From JOPF136 sp035517515 (GTDB taxonomy: Bacteria > Acidobacteriota > Terriglobia > Acidiferrales > UBA7541), in contig DATIYQ010000114.1 of assembly GCA_035517515.1 (NCBI GenBank), positions 1 through 13,022 of the forward strand: a stretch of 13,022 bases of DNA. The letters are read 5' to 3'. How positions within the stretch are numbered: position 1 is the first letter of the stretch; each line of letters starts with the position of its first letter. The notes under the pieces are model-generated. The model ran no database searches and was not told the DNA's origin. It saw only the letters and a program-made list of their open reading frames with translations. This document shows positions 6,765 through 13,022 of the stretch, piece by piece. The translations under genes and the position numbers were made by a program.

Positions 6765-7238
6765 TCAGCGGCGGAAGTAGACGGCGTCGAGCGACCAGGG
6801 TCCTGCGCCCACCGCCAGCAGGAACAGCAGTCCCAGCAGCATGGAGAAATCCGTGCGCGCTTCCGAGGCCATGCTCCAGAATCCGTAGCGGTTTAACTGC
6901 GCCAGGTGGAACGGCCCGTAGGGATGCCCCAGCAGGATGGGAATTTTTGTCGAAGCGATGGCCGTGGTTATGACGCCCAGCAGGGGCAGCGTGGCCAAGC
7001 GCGTAAACAGGCCCAGCAGCAGCAGCGCGCCGAAGAAAATCTCCACTGCGCCCACCACCGGCCCCATCACGTTCGGCCAGGGGAGGCCGATGCGGCCGAA
7101 GCGTCCCGCGCCCAGCAGCTCCGGGAACAGAAATTTCTGGATGCCCTCTTCAAAGAACACCCAGCCCACCAGGATGCGGATCAGCAGGACGGCGCGCGGC
7201 GCATCGGAACGAAACAGCCAGGAGGGGTCGTTGCGCAT
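6765..7238 (-). CDS. DoxX family membrane protein
   Basis: 157 residues with four hydrophobic helices, matching the DoxX/DoxD-like family of small inner-membrane proteins, some of which are linked to quinone or thiosulfate redox chemistry; the substrate here is unknown. Typical features are LLIRILVGWVFFEEGIQKFLFP in helix 1, the PNVMGPVVGAVEIFFGALLLLGL segment in helix 2 with its glutamate, the FTRLATLPLLGVITTAI helix 3, and a final helix FSMLLGLLFLLAVGAGPWSLD. The ATG at 7238 has AGGAG eight bases upstream, so this start is preferred over an in-frame one at 7280. It lies 80 bases after the dcd-like gene on the same strand, so cotranscription is possible, but a small inverted repeat (CCGGCT/AGCCGG, 7302-7316) sits between them. 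Confidence 0.9.
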   Translation of the reverse strand: MRNDPSWLFRSDAPRAVLLIRILVGWVFFEEGIQKFLFPELLGAGRFGRIGLPWPNVMGPVVGAVEIFFGALLLLGLFTRLATLPLLGVITTAIASTKIPILLGHPYGPFHLAQLNRYGFWSMASEARTDFSMLLGLLFLLAVGAGPWSLDAVYFRR

Positions 7239-7318
7239 GGGCCGTTCTCCTACCTTTGCCGCCGGAATCGCACCAGCCACCGGTGCCTTGGCCCGGTCGC
7301 GCCGGCTCCAAGCCGGTG

Positions 7319-8503
7319 TTACCGCGCGGGCCGCGCCGGGCTCTTGAACTGCTTGCTCAGCGCCAGGGCTTGTCCCTGGTAAGACGAGCCGATCTTCGCG
7401 CCGTACACCTTGTCGGGCGGCTCCAGCAGGTCCATGTAGTTCAGCCGGCCCACGATTTGCCCGTCTTCGATCACAAAGGGCACTTCATGCGCGCGGACTT
7501 CCAGCACCGCTTTGGTTCCCTTGATGTCGTTCAAGCCGTAGCCGAACCCGGGATCAAAAAACCCGGCGTAATGGATGCGGAACTCCCCGATGGAAGTCTC
7601 CAGCGGCACCATTTCCGCCGCCGACTCCGGCGGCACACGGTATTTTTCCTTCGATCCGAGAATGTAAAAGTCTCCCGGGTGCAGGATCAGGCTGCCGTTC
7701 TTGGGCGGATAGATGAAATCCCAGAACTCCGCCGGATCGTATTCATTCACCTTGCCCAGGTCGATCACCGGCGCATTGCGCCGGGCGCGGTAGGCCACGA
7801 TTTCCCGCGGGTTTTCCGACTGCGTGCTCACGCTGATCCACAACCCCTTGTCAATGTGAGCCGTCAGCGGATTCTCTTCGTCGGAGTACACCAGCGTGTA
7901 CTCTTCATCGAGCGCTTCCAGGCGGGTCTGCGGCGAGCCCGGCCGGCCGCGCACAAAGCGAAGCTGGTTGAGTTTCATCCCGGTGCGCACCACCACGCTG
8001 AAGCTGTTGGGCACCACCTCCGCGTAGAGCCGGCCCTTATAGCCCTGGGCCACCCACTCAAACTTTTTGCCGTAATCGGTGATCAGCCGCGCAAAGATGT
8101 CCAGGCGGCCGGTGGTGCTCTTCGGATTCGCCTTGGCGGAAAGCTTTTCGGGAAGAAAAAGCTCCTCGATCAGGGGAATGATGTAGATGCAGCCGCATTC
8201 GAGCACCGCCGATTTGGTCAGGTCCAGCTCCGCCATTTTCAGGTCGGCGATCTTCCTGGCGACCGTGGAATTCTCTCCGGGCAGGAAGCTGGCCTGGACC
8301 CGCCAGGCCACTTCGCCCAGGCGCAGGTCCACGCTTGCCGGCTGGATCTGGTCTTCGCTGATCTCCGCGGCTGATTCCCTGCGCGCGGCGATCGAGCCGT
8401 TGGCAATCAATTCGCGGATGATCTGCGAGGGGAGGACGCCGCTGGGATTTTGGGCGCTGGCCACTCGGGCCACGCCGGGGAGAGGTAGCTGCTCGTGAGC
8501 CAT
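7319..8503 (-). CDS. dcd: double-length dCTP deaminase (Dcd)-like protein
   Basis: 394 residues in two tandem Dcd/dUTPase-like halves. Dcd converts dCTP to dUTP and ammonia in pyrimidine deoxynucleotide supply. The N-terminal half starts with GVLPSQIIRELIANG and has SVDLRLGEVAWRV, then STTGRLDIFARL and GMKLNQLRF, which correspond to the trimer-fold motifs but are divergent. The C-terminal half keeps the better active-site block AGFFDPGFG (313-321) followed by KAVLEVR (331-337), where E335 aligns with the catalytic glutamate of Dcd, and GQIVGRLNYMDL. Standard Dcd is about 190 residues; fused forms of about 370 residues are annotated in alphaproteobacteria and others. The activity of the fused form (dCTP deaminase or dUTP/dCTP-binding paralogue) is not fixed by sequence. 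The ATG has no clear Shine-Dalgarno; a candidate extended -10 promoter lies about 50 bases upstream. Confidence 0.85.
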   Translation of the reverse strand: MAHEQLPLPGVARVASAQNPSGVLPSQIIRELIANGSIAARRESAAEISEDQIQPASVDLRLGEVAWRVQASFLPGENSTVARKIADLKMAELDLTKSAVLECGCIYIIPLIEELFLPEKLSAKANPKSTTGRLDIFARLITDYGKKFEWVAQGYKGRLYAEVVPNSFSVVVRTGMKLNQLRFVRGRPGSPQTRLEALDEEYTLVYSDEENPLTAHIDKGLWISVSTQSENPREIVAYRARRNAPVIDLGKVNEYDPAEFWDFIYPPKNGSLILHPGDFYILGSKEKYRVPPESAAEMVPLETSIGEFRIHYAGFFDPGFGYGLNDIKGTKAVLEVRAHEVPFVIEDGQIVGRLNYMDLLEPPDKVYGAKIGSSYQGQALALSKQFKSPARPAR

Positions 8504-8553
8504 CGGAGTGGAAGCGCGTCCCGCGGTTCCGCCCGTGTGGGACCGCGCCTGGC

Positions 8554-8562
8554 AGTATAGCA
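8554..8562 (-). promoter_or_regulatory. candidate extended -10 promoter for the dcd-like gene
   Basis: On the minus strand the bases read TGCTATACT: an extended -10 (TGn) joined to TATACT, five of six matches to TATAAT. It would start transcription about 40-45 bases before the ATG at 8503. No good -35 is present at 16-18 bases, which an extended -10 can tolerate. It suggests that dcd is transcribed separately from the adaptor-ATPase pair. Confidence 0.45.
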
Positions 8563-8611
8563 GGCGGCGGAGAAATGGCAGACGTCCTTTGCGGACGCGA
8601 GCGGGGCGCGG

Positions 8612-9349
8612 CTACCGGGTGCGCTCGTCGGAATGGATGCGCCCGTCGCGGATCAGAATGGTGCGGTGCGCGTTCGCGGCGATATCCGCCTCGTGGGTCA
8701 CCAGGATGATGGTGTTGCCCTGCTCGTGCAGCCGCCGGAACAAGGCCATGATTTCTTCGCCGGTTTTGGAGTCCAGGTTGCCGGTGGGTTCATCGGCCAG
8801 CAGGATGGAGGGCTTGTTCACCAGCGCGCGGGCCACCGCCACCCGCTGCCGCTGGCCGCCGGAGAGCTCGTTGGGCTTGTGCATCATGCGGTCGCCCAGC
8901 TCGACTTGTTGCAGAACTTCCTTGGCGCGCTCCAGGCGGGCTTCCGATGGCGTGCCGTTGTAAATCATGGGCAGCTCCACGTTGTGCAGCGAAGTGGCCC
9001 GGGCGAGCAGGTTGAAGGTCTGGAAGACGAAGCCGATTTCCTTGTTGCGGATGTAGGCCAGCTCGTCGTCGTCGAGCGAGCTGACCAGCCGTCCCGCCAG
9101 CCAGTAATGTCCCGAGGAAGGCGAATCCAGGCACCCGATCAGGTTCATCAGCGTGGATTTGCCGGAGCCGGAAGGGCCCATGATGGCCACATATTCCCCG
9201 CGCTGGATCTGCAAATCCACCCCGCGGAGGGCGTACACCTGCTCCGTACCCATCTGGTACGTCTTGGTCAGGGCCTCGGTGAAAATCACCGTGCCGCGGT
9301 CGATCAGGTCCTGGCGCAAATTGCCCACGGCGGCGGAAGCCACGGCCAT
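8612..9349 (-). CDS. ABC transporter ATP-binding protein, LolD/MacB type
   Basis: 245-residue nucleotide-binding subunit with all motifs intact: Walker A GPSGSGKS (58-65), Q-loop glutamine Q110 in GFVFQTFNLL, signature LSGGQ (162-166), Walker B ILLADE (182-187) with PTGNLDS, and the switch histidine H219 in VTHE. The EVYALRG-like opening (EQVYALRGVDL) and ARATSLHNVELPMIY segment are typical of the LolD/MacB/FtsE-like branch that powers mechanotransmission exporters rather than importers. The ATG at 9349 is preceded by an AGGGAG at about 10 bases; an internal GTG (residue 21) is where shorter homologues begin, but lacks a ribosome site. It follows the HlyD-type adaptor by 32 bases, so the two form an operon. 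The expected FtsX/MacB-type permease is not downstream: the next gene is dcd. Confidence 0.93.
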   Translation of the reverse strand: MAVASAAVGNLRQDLIDRGTVIFTEALTKTYQMGTEQVYALRGVDLQIQRGEYVAIMGPSGSGKSTLMNLIGCLDSPSSGHYWLAGRLVSSLDDDELAYIRNKEIGFVFQTFNLLARATSLHNVELPMIYNGTPSEARLERAKEVLQQVELGDRMMHKPNELSGGQRQRVAVARALVNKPSILLADEPTGNLDSKTGEEIMALFRRLHEQGNTIILVTHEADIAANAHRTILIRDGRIHSDERTR

Positions 9350-9381
9350 GCAGTCTCTCTCCCTCTTGCGTGCGGACGCGC

Positions 9382-10794
9382 TTAGCTCTTCTCGTCCTTC
9401 TGCGGGGTGGTATTGTCCACTTTCACCTTGGCACCGGGCTTGAGCGAGCGCAGCGCCTTGTAGCTGCCGGTTACGATTTCGTCGCCCTCTTTCAGTCCGG
9501 ATTTCACCTGGATATTGGTGATGCCGGCGATGCCCGTTTCCACCTGTACGAATTGCACGCGGCCGCCGCGCACCACAAACACGCCCTGAATTTCTTCTTT
9601 CTTGGGATCCGCGCCCGGCGCGGCCGGCTTGGCGGCGGCCAGCACCACGCTGCCCGACTCGCTCTTCTTTTTCTCCGCTTCTTTCTGAGCATCATCCAGG
9701 TCCTTGCGCGTGCGCAGCGCCAGCGATTGCAGGGGAATGGACAGCACTCCCTTTTCCTGCGCGGTCTGGATTTTGGCGGTGGTGGAAAGGCCCGGGCGCA
9801 CGTTGAGCGGAGGATCATCCAGGGTCACCACCACCTTGAAGTCCTTGGCTTCCTGGTTGCTGGCCTGGGTCTGCGTGGTGGCCAGCCCGGTGGAGCGAAT
9901 GATGGCTTGGTCACCCATCTCGGTGACCCGGCCCTTGAAGATTTTCCCGGGGATGGCGTCGATCACCACGTCCGCCACCTGCCCGGGATGCACGTTGACG
10001 ATGTCCGTCTCGTCCGCCATCACTTCCGCGGTCACCACGGACATGTCGGAAATGGTCATCAGATAGCTGCCGCTGGAATTCTGGATGCCCGGCACCACGT
10101 TTTCTCCCACCCGCACGGCGATGTAGGAAACGATGCCGTCAATCGGGGCGATGTAGGTGGTTTTGCGCAGCACGTCCGCCAGGCGCGTCAGCATGTGCTT
10201 CTGCTGGTCCATGGTGGCCCGCGCCTTTTCCCGGTCGCTGCGCGCCTGCTGCATTTGGGCCTGGCTGGCCACCAGTCCCGCCTTGGCGCCGTCAAAGGTG
10301 GCTCGGCGCGTATCGTAATCCTGTTTCGGGATCAGGCCGGCCTTGTAGAGCTCCTGCCCACGCTGCCAATCCAGGTCCGCCCCCTCGAAGGTCGCCTTGC
10401 GCTGGGCCACCGTGGCCTCCGCGGATCGGAAGTTGGCTTCCGCGGAGCTGAGCGCATCCTCCGCGGATTGAATGGCCGCGCGCTGCGCGTCCACATCCGC
10501 CCCCGGCTGGACGCTTTCCAGCTTCAGCAGGACGTCTCCGCGCTTCACGCGATCCCCTTCCTTGACCACGATATCGGTGATTTTGCCAAAGCCTTCGCCC
10601 AGCACGTTCGTATAGGTGCGCGGCTTGATTTCACCGGAAGCGGTGACCAGGGAGGTGAGATCGTCCCTGGTCACCTTGCCCGTCTGTATGGTGGTCACAT
10701 CCTTTGTGGTCTGGTAGCGGTAGATGCTGGAGCCAATGCCCACCACCGCCAGCGCACCCACGCCCAGCAGCACTTTTTTCCACGTCTTCGTCAT
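9382..10794 (-). CDS. HlyD/MacA-type periplasmic adaptor (membrane fusion protein)
   Basis: 470 residues. An N-terminal anchor (about 7-24, VLLGVGALAVVGIG) is followed by the periplasmic adaptor architecture: beta-barrel/lipoyl half-motif with GFGKITDIVVKEGDRVKRGDVLLKLE (67-93 region), an alpha-hairpin coiled coil rich in Ala/Gln/Glu (about 100-208), the second lipoyl half TTYIAPIDGIVS (212-223), a beta-barrel domain (about 250-345, with VNVHPGQVADVVID) and the membrane-proximal domain (346-460, IPLQSLALR ... GLKEGDEIVTGSYKALRSL). It would link an inner-membrane ABC exporter to an outer-membrane channel. Odd is a charged, then Ala/Pro-rich insert at about 363-402 that splits the last domain. 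The ATG is preceded by a weak GGA-rich ribosome site. It is first in a two-gene unit with the ABC ATPase, 32 bases apart. Confidence 0.93.
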   Translation of the reverse strand: MTKTWKKVLLGVGALAVVGIGSSIYRYQTTKDVTTIQTGKVTRDDLTSLVTASGEIKPRTYTNVLGEGFGKITDIVVKEGDRVKRGDVLLKLESVQPGADVDAQRAAIQSAEDALSSAEANFRSAEATVAQRKATFEGADLDWQRGQELYKAGLIPKQDYDTRRATFDGAKAGLVASQAQMQQARSDREKARATMDQQKHMLTRLADVLRKTTYIAPIDGIVSYIAVRVGENVVPGIQNSSGSYLMTISDMSVVTAEVMADETDIVNVHPGQVADVVIDAIPGKIFKGRVTEMGDQAIIRSTGLATTQTQASNQEAKDFKVVVTLDDPPLNVRPGLSTTAKIQTAQEKGVLSIPLQSLALRTRKDLDDAQKEAEKKKSESGSVVLAAAKPAAPGADPKKEEIQGVFVVRGGRVQFVQVETGIAGITNIQVKSGLKEGDEIVTGSYKALRSLKPGAKVKVDNTTPQKDEKS

Positions 10795-10970
10795 GGTTCC
10801 AATTCCATCCTGGGGATTCCAGTGAAGCGAGGTCCCCTCGCCGTCCGCGTCCCCTTGGGACGCACCGACCCGCCTAGGTGATACGCGTCAATCCCGCAGA
10901 AAGTTTCCGGCCGCGGAGCGCGGGTCCTGTGAACGCCAACTGCCCACGGCCAGACAGCGGAACGGTGGCC

Positions 10971-10989
10971 ACCTCAGGGCGCCTGAGGT
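10971..10989. repeat. 8-base inverted repeat ACCTCAGG-GCG-CCTGAGGT
   Basis: Perfect 8-base arms (10971-10978 and 10982-10989) with a three-base centre lie in the predicted leader of the adaptor operon, about 180 bases before its ATG. A further ACCTCAGG copy lies at 11085-11092, beyond the candidate promoter. It could be a regulator-binding site or an RNA hairpin; there is no T run, so it is not an intrinsic terminator. Confidence 0.4.
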
Positions 10990-11020
10990 CAGCCGGAGGT
11001 GGACCGCTTGATCCCCAGAT

Positions 11021-11049
11021 ATTCTAACCAGTTTTCATCCTGGCTCCAA
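11021..11049 (-). promoter_or_regulatory. candidate sigma-70-like promoter for the adaptor-ATPase operon
   Basis: On the minus strand TTGGAG (11049-11044) and TAGAAT (11026-11021, five of six to TATAAT) are separated by exactly 17 bases. Transcription would begin near 11014 and give a leader of about 220 bases before the ATG at 10794. The -35 is a partial match (three of six). Confidence 0.4.
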
Positions 11050-11613
11050 GACTCGCTCCGAGGTCCCCGGTTCTGCAATCCACAACCTCAGGTCACGAAG
11101 ACTAGGACGGCGATGGCGCCACAGAGGGAAGCAATAGGACGATCGACGTGCCCAACTCGCTGGGGCCATTGGCCTTGAAGCTGGTGTAGTGACGGCGGAT
11201 CCGGCGTGCGAGGAACGAATGCGGCAAGAACGCCGGCTGAGGGTCCCCTTCCGAGGACTGACGCCCGGGCGAAGTGGTGCTCCCAGCGCTCAGGCGGCGG
11301 TCCCCGAGAAGGTGATTCTCAGTCAGCTCGAACGAAACGGATCCTATGGATTTTGGGATGCCGATGTGGGTTGGCATAGAGCGGCGGGCGTCCGAGGCGT
11401 CTCACAATTTTGCCAAGCGATTGAAAGTAAATGACTAAGCACTGAATCTTCCTTTGGTAGCGCACTTGCATACCTATGGCCAGATTCGGGACTGGGTCAA
11501 GTCGAACAGTCCGTGGTGTTGTGTCTGATTTTGGATTGGGGTGCTCAGAAATGGATTTGCTGGCATTGCGGTGGAGCTTCAACGGCCTGAAGGGCCAACC
11601 AGGAGGTAGTCGA

Positions 11614-13022
11614 ATGCTAAGTAAGCGGGTGGCAGTTGCATTTGTAGCTCTGTTGGGTCTCGTGCTGATGGGTCCAGTGGCGCTTTACGCGCAGACTTCG
11701 AACTCCGGCACGATCGTGGGATTGGTTACCGACCCGTCAGGCGCCGTGGTTGCGGGCGCCTCGGTATCGGTCACCGACGTCACCACGAATCAATCGCGGA
11801 CCACGGTCACGAACGCCGATGGCCGCTACACCGTGGTGAACATTCCTCCGGGAACATACGATGTCACGATCACCAAGACCGGCTTCCGCGCGACCAAGTT
11901 CAGCAAGCAGAACGTGATCGTCTCCACCCAACTCACCCTGAATGCTGTGCTGCAGCTCGGCGCGGCTTCGGAAGTGATTGAAGTGACCGCCACGGCGGGC
12001 GCGGAATTGCAGACCCTGAACTCCACGGTGGGCAATACCGTTCAGCACAACGAGCTTCTGCAACTCCCCAACCTGGGCCGCGACGCCACCACATTTGCCA
12101 CCTTGCAGCCGGGCACCAACATCACCGGGAACACCGCCGGAGCCGTTGCCGACCAAAACACCTTCCAGCTCGATGGCGGCGCCATCACCGACGATATGTC
12201 CGGTGACAGCAATACGTATATCCCGTCGTTCGCTTCCGACGCGGGCAGCGGAATCGGCACCTACCACAGCGGCGGTTACAACGCGTCCTCTTCCGGCGTG
12301 ATCCCCACCCCGGTGGAGAGCATTGAGGAATTCAAGGTGGGCGTTTCCAACCAGACCGCGGACTTCAACCAGGGCGCGGGCAGCCAGGTGCAGATGGTGA
12401 CCAAGCGCGGAACCAACGCCGTGCATGGTTCGGCGTATGAGTATTACACCGACAACAACTTCGGTGGCGCCAACACCTGGGACAACAACAGCACCAACAC
12501 TCCGCAACCCAGCGCGCATTACAGCCGGTTTGGCGGCAGCCTGGGCGGCCCGATCATCTGGAAGGACTTTCTGGGCGGCAAGTGGTACCTGTTCGGCAAC
12601 TACGAAGGGTTCCGCTATCCGTTCTCCCAGACCTTCGAGCGCAACTATCCCACCGCCTCCATGCGCTTGGGCTTGATCAAGATCAACGGGCAGACCATCA
12701 ACCTGAACCCGAATCCGGTCGTTGACCCGGCCACGGGCAATACCATCGCACCCACGCCCTGCCCGGCAAGCCCGAACGGCCTGTGCGACCCGCAGGGCAT
12801 CGGCATCAACCCCGTCGTTCAGAACCTCTGGAACACATATACCCCGCTGCCGAATGATTGCAACTCCAACCACGGGGACAACTTGAACTATTGTGGTTAC
12901 AAGGGCACGATCAGCCTGCCGCAAACAAGCAATTTCGGTGTGGTGCGTTTGGATCACGACTTCGGACCCAAGTGGCACTTTAATGCCACGTACCACTATT
13001 ACCGGCTGGACCGCGCCACCAC
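11614..13022 (+). CDS. TonB-dependent receptor with N-terminal carboxypeptidase-regulatory-like domain (3' end outside window)
   Basis: The first 469 residues of an outer-membrane protein; the frame is open at the window end. The ATG at 11614 has a perfect AGGAGG seven bases upstream. Residues 1-26 form a signal peptide (cleavage probably after LYA, before QTSNSG). Residues about 33-115 are a CarboxypepD_reg/Cna-B-like beta domain (GTIVGLVTDPSGAVVAGASV, NADGRYTVVNIPPGTYDVTI). A TonB plug-like domain follows (about 125-270: VIEVTATAG, NLGRDATTFATLQPG, FQLDGG, TPVESIEEFKVGVSNQTADFNQGAG, VQMVTKRGTN), then the first strands of the beta-barrel (HGSAYEYYTDNNF, RFGGSLGGPI, WYLFGNYEGFRY). These large receptors are strongly expanded in Acidobacteriota and are thought to take up oligosaccharides or similar ligands; the ligand is unknown and no TonB box can be identified with confidence. 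It is divergent from the adaptor-ATPase operon. Confidence 0.93.
   Translation, partial: MLSKRVAVAFVALLGLVLMGPVALYAQTSNSGTIVGLVTDPSGAVVAGASVSVTDVTTNQSRTTVTNADGRYTVVNIPPGTYDVTITKTGFRATKFSKQNVIVSTQLTLNAVLQLGAASEVIEVTATAGAELQTLNSTVGNTVQHNELLQLPNLGRDATTFATLQPGTNITGNTAGAVADQNTFQLDGGAITDDMSGDSNTYIPSFASDAGSGIGTYHSGGYNASSSGVIPTPVESIEEFKVGVSNQTADFNQGAGSQVQMVTKRGTNAVHGSAYEYYTDNNFGGANTWDNNSTNTPQPSAHYSRFGGSLGGPIIWKDFLGGKWYLFGNYEGFRYPFSQTFERNYPTASMRLGLIKINGQTINLNPNPVVDPATGNTIAPTPCPASPNGLCDPQGIGINPVVQNLWNTYTPLPNDCNSNHGDNLNYCGYKGTISLPQTSNFGVVRLDHDFGPKWHFNATYHYYRLDRAT

Larger units (their letters stand above)
10795..11613. other. long intergenic region between divergent adaptor and TonB-receptor genes
   Basis: 819 bases separate the two divergent starts. 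It holds a candidate promoter for the adaptor (11021-11049), an inverted repeat (10971-10989), and the receptor's ribosome site AGGAGG (11601-11606). Small hairpins are seen at 11306-11320 (GAGAA/TTCTC) and just before the receptor start (CTTCA/TGAAG). Short open frames between 11100 and 11580 exist on both strands but none has a ribosome site or a recognisable product, so I call none. No tRNA, transposase or repeat array is seen. Composition is somewhat less GC-rich near 11400-11580, consistent with promoter DNA. Confidence 0.6.

Noticed and set aside
5333..6973. 546-codon open frame on the plus strand across DUF711 and the repeat
   Set aside because: It is antisense to a strongly conserved family and runs through the purine repeat; its composition is Arg/Gly/His-rich with no motif.
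7256..8374. 372-codon open frame on the plus strand opposite the dcd-like gene
   Set aside because: Antisense shadow; the minus strand carries Dcd motifs in both halves.
9370..10881. 503-codon open frame on the plus strand opposite the adaptor gene
   Set aside because: The His/Arg/Gly-rich product shows no domain; the opposite strand encodes a full HlyD-type adaptor.
11102..11377. 91-codon open frame on the minus strand in the long intergenic region
   Set aside because: It has no ribosome site, no recognisable domain and overlaps a similar open frame on the other strand. It could be a decayed gene but I cannot support it.
11737..12996. 419-codon open frame on the minus strand opposite the TonB receptor
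   Set aside because: It is antisense to a gene with signal peptide, clear domains and a perfect ribosome site. The translation is Val/Gly/Arg-rich without recognisable motifs, typical of shadow frames in GC-rich DNA.

Overview
The window (about 13 kb, GC-rich, densely coding) reads as a chromosomal segment of an environmental bacterium, most likely Acidobacteriota (Terriglobia/Bryobacterales-like). The main clues are a TonB-dependent receptor with an N-terminal carboxypeptidase-regulatory-like domain, a helix-turn-helix / TolB-like / TPR regulator, and the general style of the exported proteins. This assignment is inference from gene types; there is no rRNA or other phylogenetic marker here.

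Layout. 1-1080 (+): the 3' part of a PLP-dependent histidinol-phosphate-type aminotransferase that enters from the left edge. 1105-3190 (-): a soluble HTH/TolB-like/TPR regulator followed by a small three-helix membrane protein, possibly cotranscribed. 3399-4160 (+), divergent from the regulator: an exported protein of unknown function with a beta-rich core and a glycine-rich tail. 4251-4290: a perfect-stem intrinsic terminator serving the leftward gene 4309-5079, which encodes a membrane-anchored or secreted protein of unknown function with a Trp-rich motif. 5420-6589 (-): a UPF0210/DUF711 protein. 6604-6739: a purine-rich degenerate repeat tract. 6765-7238 (-): a DoxX membrane protein. 7319-8503 (-): a double-length dCTP deaminase (Dcd)-family protein. 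8612-10794 (-): a two-gene unit, an HlyD/MacA-type adaptor then a LolD/MacB-type ABC ATPase, with no permease next to it. 10795-11613: a long intergenic region with a candidate promoter and repeated ACCTCAGG elements. 11614-13022 (+): the 5' part of a TonB-dependent receptor, cut by the right edge.

Functional logic. Six consecutive genes (10794 down to 4309) lie on the minus strand, but spacing, a candidate internal promoter before dcd and the repeat tract argue that they are several transcription units, with only the adaptor-ATPase pair clearly an operon. The outer-membrane receptor and the export adaptor share one long upstream region and are divergently transcribed. The rest is a mix of nucleotide metabolism, membrane and regulatory genes without an obvious common pathway. 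I see no CRISPR array, tRNA, rRNA, transposase, phage gene or recognisable defence or biosynthetic system. The least explained items are the two exported unknowns, the DUF711 protein with its adjoining repeat, and the orphan adaptor-ATPase pair.
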